Below are positions 6,311-8,478 of a stretch of DNA of 8,478 nt, piece by piece (the stretch's first letter is position 1; the number at the start of each line of letters is the position of its first letter). The notes below the pieces were generated by a model that worked only from the letters and a program-made list of their open reading frames with translations, was not told where the DNA came from and did not search any database. A program made the position numbers and the translations under genes. The stretch is from JAWXVE01 sp044425575. GTDB lineage: Bacteria > Bacillota > Clostridia > Lachnospirales > Lachnospiraceae. Location: the NCBI GenBank assembly GCA_044425575.1, contig JAWXVE010000083.1:1-8478 (forward strand), given 5' to 3'.

Positions 6311-7479
6311 AAACAGTAGGAGTAGTTACAGGAACACGAGCTGAATATGGATTGTTACAAGGAGTCATTCAATTGCTATTAGGGGAAAGCACCATCCACA
6401 TGAAAGTTATTGTAACGGGTACACACTTGTCGGAAGCACATGGAATGACAGTGGAAGACATTCGAAAGGATGGAATTGAGATCAGTACAGAAATTCCAAT
6501 TTTAGAACCTGCTCTACTGAATGAAGGCGTGTCAATGATAATGGCGCGTACCTTGGAACGATTTGGACAATATTTTCAAGAAGAAGCAATGGATATGCTA
6601 GTCTTACTTGGAGATCGATATGAGATATTTGCAGTGGCTATTGCTGCTATGAATGCCAGAATTCCCATTGCTCATATTCATGGAGGAGAGATTACCCAAG
6701 GTGCAATGGATGATGCCATGCGCCATTCTATTACTAAGCTAAGTTACTTACACTTTACTAGTACAGAAGAATACAGAAACCGAGTGATACAACTAGGAGA
6801 GCACCCTAATCGTGTATTTCATGTGGGTTCTCTAGGTGTAGAAAATTGTAAGAAACAGGTACTAATGAGTCAAATAGAACTAGAAGATTCTATTGGCTAT
6901 GTGTTAGGGGATTATTATGCAGTTGTTACGTATCATCCAGTTACATTAGAGGTGGGTGATATGATGGAAGAAATCCACAGCGTGGTGAATGCCTTAAGAG
7001 AATATCCCAATCTTAAGTATCTATGTACGAAGGCCAATGCAGACGAAGGCGGTAATCTGATTAATGAATACCTAGAGAAGATGGAACAGGAAGAACCAGA
7101 GCGATTTAAGTTAGTAGATTCTCTTGGAATGAAGCGATATTTATCAGCACTTCAATCTTGTACCATGGTAATTGGCAATTCCTCTAGTGGAATACTAGAA
7201 GCCCCAGCTATGAAAGTGCCTACTGTTAATATAGGTGACAGGCAGTTAGGACGAACACAGGCTGCCAGTATATTCAATTGTAACACAACATCTACTGGTA
7301 TTATTCAAGCAATGGAAGAAGCCAAGCAGTGGAATGCCCATAGTAAGCATGAATCTTTTGTGAACTCTTATGAGAAGGCAGATACGGCTAAGAATATTGC
7401 GGAGATTATTCGGACTACTTTGGAACAAGAGACGATTGATCTAAAGAAGGAATTCTATGATATAAATTCGAGTAGCTGA
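6307..7479 (+). CDS. legG: Hydrolysing sugar-nucleotide 2-epimerase (LegG/NeuC family)
   Basis: A 390-residue enzyme of usual family length. It releases the nucleotide and inverts C2, turning the GDP- or UDP-diacetamido-trideoxyglucose into the free manno sugar used by the synthase next to it. The GTG start is supported because it places the family's N-terminal strand and VTGTRAEYGLL (7-17) directly at the beginning. Further motifs are LLGDRYE at 100-106, HIHGGEITQGAMDD at 123-136, TYHPVT at 208-213, GNSSSGILEAP at 290-300 and NIGDRQLGR at 308-316, the nucleotide and active-site loops of the WecB/NeuC fold. It overlaps legI by 4 nt, which fits consecutive steps. NeuC acting on UDP-GlcNAc is the alternative, but LegB and PtmE nearby favour the LegG role. 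Confidence 0.9.
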   Translation: MKTVGVVTGTRAEYGLLQGVIQLLLGESTIHMKVIVTGTHLSEAHGMTVEDIRKDGIEISTEIPILEPALLNEGVSMIMARTLERFGQYFQEEAMDMLVLLGDRYEIFAVAIAAMNARIPIAHIHGGEITQGAMDDAMRHSITKLSYLHFTSTEEYRNRVIQLGEHPNRVFHVGSLGVENCKKQVLMSQIELEDSIGYVLGDYYAVVTYHPVTLEVGDMMEEIHSVVNALREYPNLKYLCTKANADEGGNLINEYLEKMEQEEPERFKLVDSLGMKRYLSALQSCTMVIGNSSSGILEAPAMKVPTVNIGDRQLGRTQAASIFNCNTTSTGIIQAMEEAKQWNAHSKHESFVNSYEKADTAKNIAEIIRTTLEQETIDLKKEFYDINSSS

Positions 7480-7506
7480 CAAACTGAAGAAATTAAGAGA
7501 GAAACT

Positions 7507-8202
7507 ATGAAAAATATTGCAATTATCCCAGCCAGAAGTGGCTCTAAAGGAGTAATAGATAAGAATATTAGATTGTTAAATGGGAAACCACTACTTGCCC
7601 ATACTATTGAATCGGCTAGGGAGAGCGGAGTATTTGATACGATTGTAGTGTCTACAGACTCTCAGCAATATGCAGATGTTGCCATTGTATGTGGTGGAAG
7701 AGTACCATTCTTAAGAGAGCCTAAACTAGCAGATGATTATGCTAATTCATGGGATGTAGTAAGAAGTGTCATTCATAGATTAGAACAAATTGGGGAATAT
7801 TATGATACGATTATGTTATTACAACCAACCTCGCCCTTACGAAGTGGGTTGCATATTCAAGAAGCTTATGAGCTATATGTTAACAATCATGCAAAGGCAG
7901 TTGTGAGCGTGTGTGAAACAGCACATTCCCCTTTGTGGTGCAATACATTACCAGAGAACCATTCCCTGTGCAACTTTATTCCAAGTGAAGTGAGAGGGTT
8001 AACAAGACAGGAATTACCAACTTATTATCAATTAAATGGAGCAATTTATCTGATTCAGAGGAATCAATTAGAAGAAGAAATTACACTATATACAGAAGAT
8101 AGTTATGCCTATCTTATGAATCAGAATGAATCAATGGATATTGACACCGAATTAGACTTTCTTCTAGCAGAAGCCTATATGCAGCAAGAGAAAGTAACCT
8201 AG
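7507..8202 (+). CDS. legF: CMP-legionaminic acid synthetase (acylneuraminate cytidylyltransferase family)
   Basis: A 231-residue single-domain cytidylyltransferase. It activates the nonulosonic acid with CTP, giving the CMP-sugar used by a glycosyltransferase. Visible motifs are IPARSGSKGVIDKN at 7-20 (CTP-binding loop), STDS at 49-52, LLQPTSPLR at 104-112, QLNGAIY at 175-181 and SMDIDTELD at 209-217 with the metal-binding aspartates. It lies 27 nt after legG, the widest gap in the window, with no hairpin visible, and is preceded by a modest AAGAGAG site at 7495-7501. Its first 30 residues match the N-terminal domain of the bifunctional protein at 23 positions, but the two diverge strongly afterwards, so they probably serve different sugars or states. 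Assignment to legionaminic acid comes from the adjacent legI and legG. Confidence 0.87.
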   Translation: MKNIAIIPARSGSKGVIDKNIRLLNGKPLLAHTIESARESGVFDTIVVSTDSQQYADVAIVCGGRVPFLREPKLADDYANSWDVVRSVIHRLEQIGEYYDTIMLLQPTSPLRSGLHIQEAYELYVNNHAKAVVSVCETAHSPLWCNTLPENHSLCNFIPSEVRGLTRQELPTYYQLNGAIYLIQRNQLEEEITLYTEDSYAYLMNQNESMDIDTELDFLLAEAYMQQEKVT

Positions 8203-8211
8203 AGAAGATTT

Positions 8212-8215
8212 GGAG
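8212..8215 (+). promoter_or_regulatory. Ribosome binding site choosing start of second NeuB gene
   Basis: GGAG lies 6 nt before the ATG at 8222, a normal spacing. The alternative ATG at 8234, which would give the more family-like MKRPYIIAE start, would be 18 nt from GGAG or 12 nt from AAAGGG at 8216-8221. The upstream ATG is favoured modestly. Confidence 0.5.
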
Positions 8216-8221
8216 AAAGGG

Positions 8222-8478
8222 ATGGATATTCTTATGAAAAGACCATATATCATTGCAGAAGTAGGAGTGAACTTCTACGACACAGCCAAAGAACTGAATA
8301 TACCAGTTATGGAAGCAGCTAAACTTTACATTAAGGAAGCTAAAGAAGCGGGTGCAGATGCAGTAAAGTTTCAATCCTATAAAGCAAACACGATTGTATC
8401 GAAGAATTCTCCAGCCTATTGGGATTTGGAAAAGGAACCAACTACCACTCAGTACGGATTGTGTATTAAGCATGACCA
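8222..8478 (+). CDS. Second, divergent NeuB-family synthase, 3'-truncated by window edge
   Basis: Only the first 85 codons are present and the frame is open to the right edge. The opening PYIIAEVGVN (8-17) and GADAVKFQSYKANTIVS (44-60) align with the start of LegI and mark the PEP-dependent nonulosonate synthase family. The loop between them differs: LegI has VNHNG, whereas here it is VNFYD followed by extra residues (TAKELNIPVME). NSPAYWDLEKEPTTTQY at 62-78 is another stretch without a match in the LegI of this window. The metal-binding histidines and any SAF domain lie beyond the window. It starts 19 nt after legF in the same direction, so it belongs to the same operon. It may work with the bifunctional cytidylyltransferase/PseG-like protein to make a second nonulosonic acid (inference). 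Family assignment is good; the substrate is unknown. Confidence 0.8.
   Translation, partial: MDILMKRPYIIAEVGVNFYDTAKELNIPVMEAAKLYIKEAKEAGADAVKFQSYKANTIVSKNSPAYWDLEKEPTTTQYGLCIKHD

Noticed and set aside
7480..7506. 27-nt gap between legG and legF as a possible terminator or internal promoter
   Set aside because: It is AT-rich with no inverted repeat, no T-run after a hairpin and no convincing -35/-10 pair.
8114..8473. Open frame of 119 codons on the minus strand spanning the end of legF and the start of the second NeuB gene
   Set aside because: It is antisense to two well-supported genes, has low-complexity aromatic/Cys-rich content and no recognisable motif or convincing ribosome binding site.

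Overview
The window reads as one uninterrupted, plus-strand operon segment from a low-GC bacterium. The AT-rich codon use, short purine-rich Shine-Dalgarno sites and gene content fit an anaerobic Firmicute of the Clostridia/Lachnospiraceae type; that placement is inference, since no rRNA or marker gene is present. All nine genes run in the same direction, with gaps of 27 nt or less and one 4-nt overlap. No terminator, RNA gene, mobile element or CRISPR array was seen.

The core (about 2625-8202) is a nonulosonic (sialic-acid-like) sugar pathway of the legionaminic acid type. It holds a LegB-like sugar-nucleotide 4,6-dehydratase, a PtmE-like CBS/nucleotidyltransferase (probably making the GDP-hexosamine that enters the pathway), a NeuD/PglD-like left-handed beta-helix acetyltransferase, a LegI (NeuB) synthase, a LegG (NeuC) hydrolysing 2-epimerase and a LegF CMP-sugar synthetase. 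The PLP aminotransferase LegC, needed between LegB and the acetyltransferase, is not in the window.

A second, partial nonulosonate set flanks the core. Upstream (1015-2616) is a two-domain protein joining a CMP-sugar synthetase to a PseG/SpsG-like nucleotide-sugar hydrolase. Downstream (8222 to the window end) is the first 85 codons of a second, divergent NeuB-family synthase. Two CMP-synthetases, two nucleotide-releasing enzymes and two synthases suggest that two different nonulosonic acids are made, or that one is made by partly redundant routes.

The first gene (before 1000) is the 3' part of a capsule-synthesis-family protein (KpsS/KpsC-like). It is a plausible glycosyltransferase for the activated sugar. 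The end product would be CMP-activated nonulosonic acid(s) used to decorate flagellin, a capsule or another surface glycan; nothing in the window says which.
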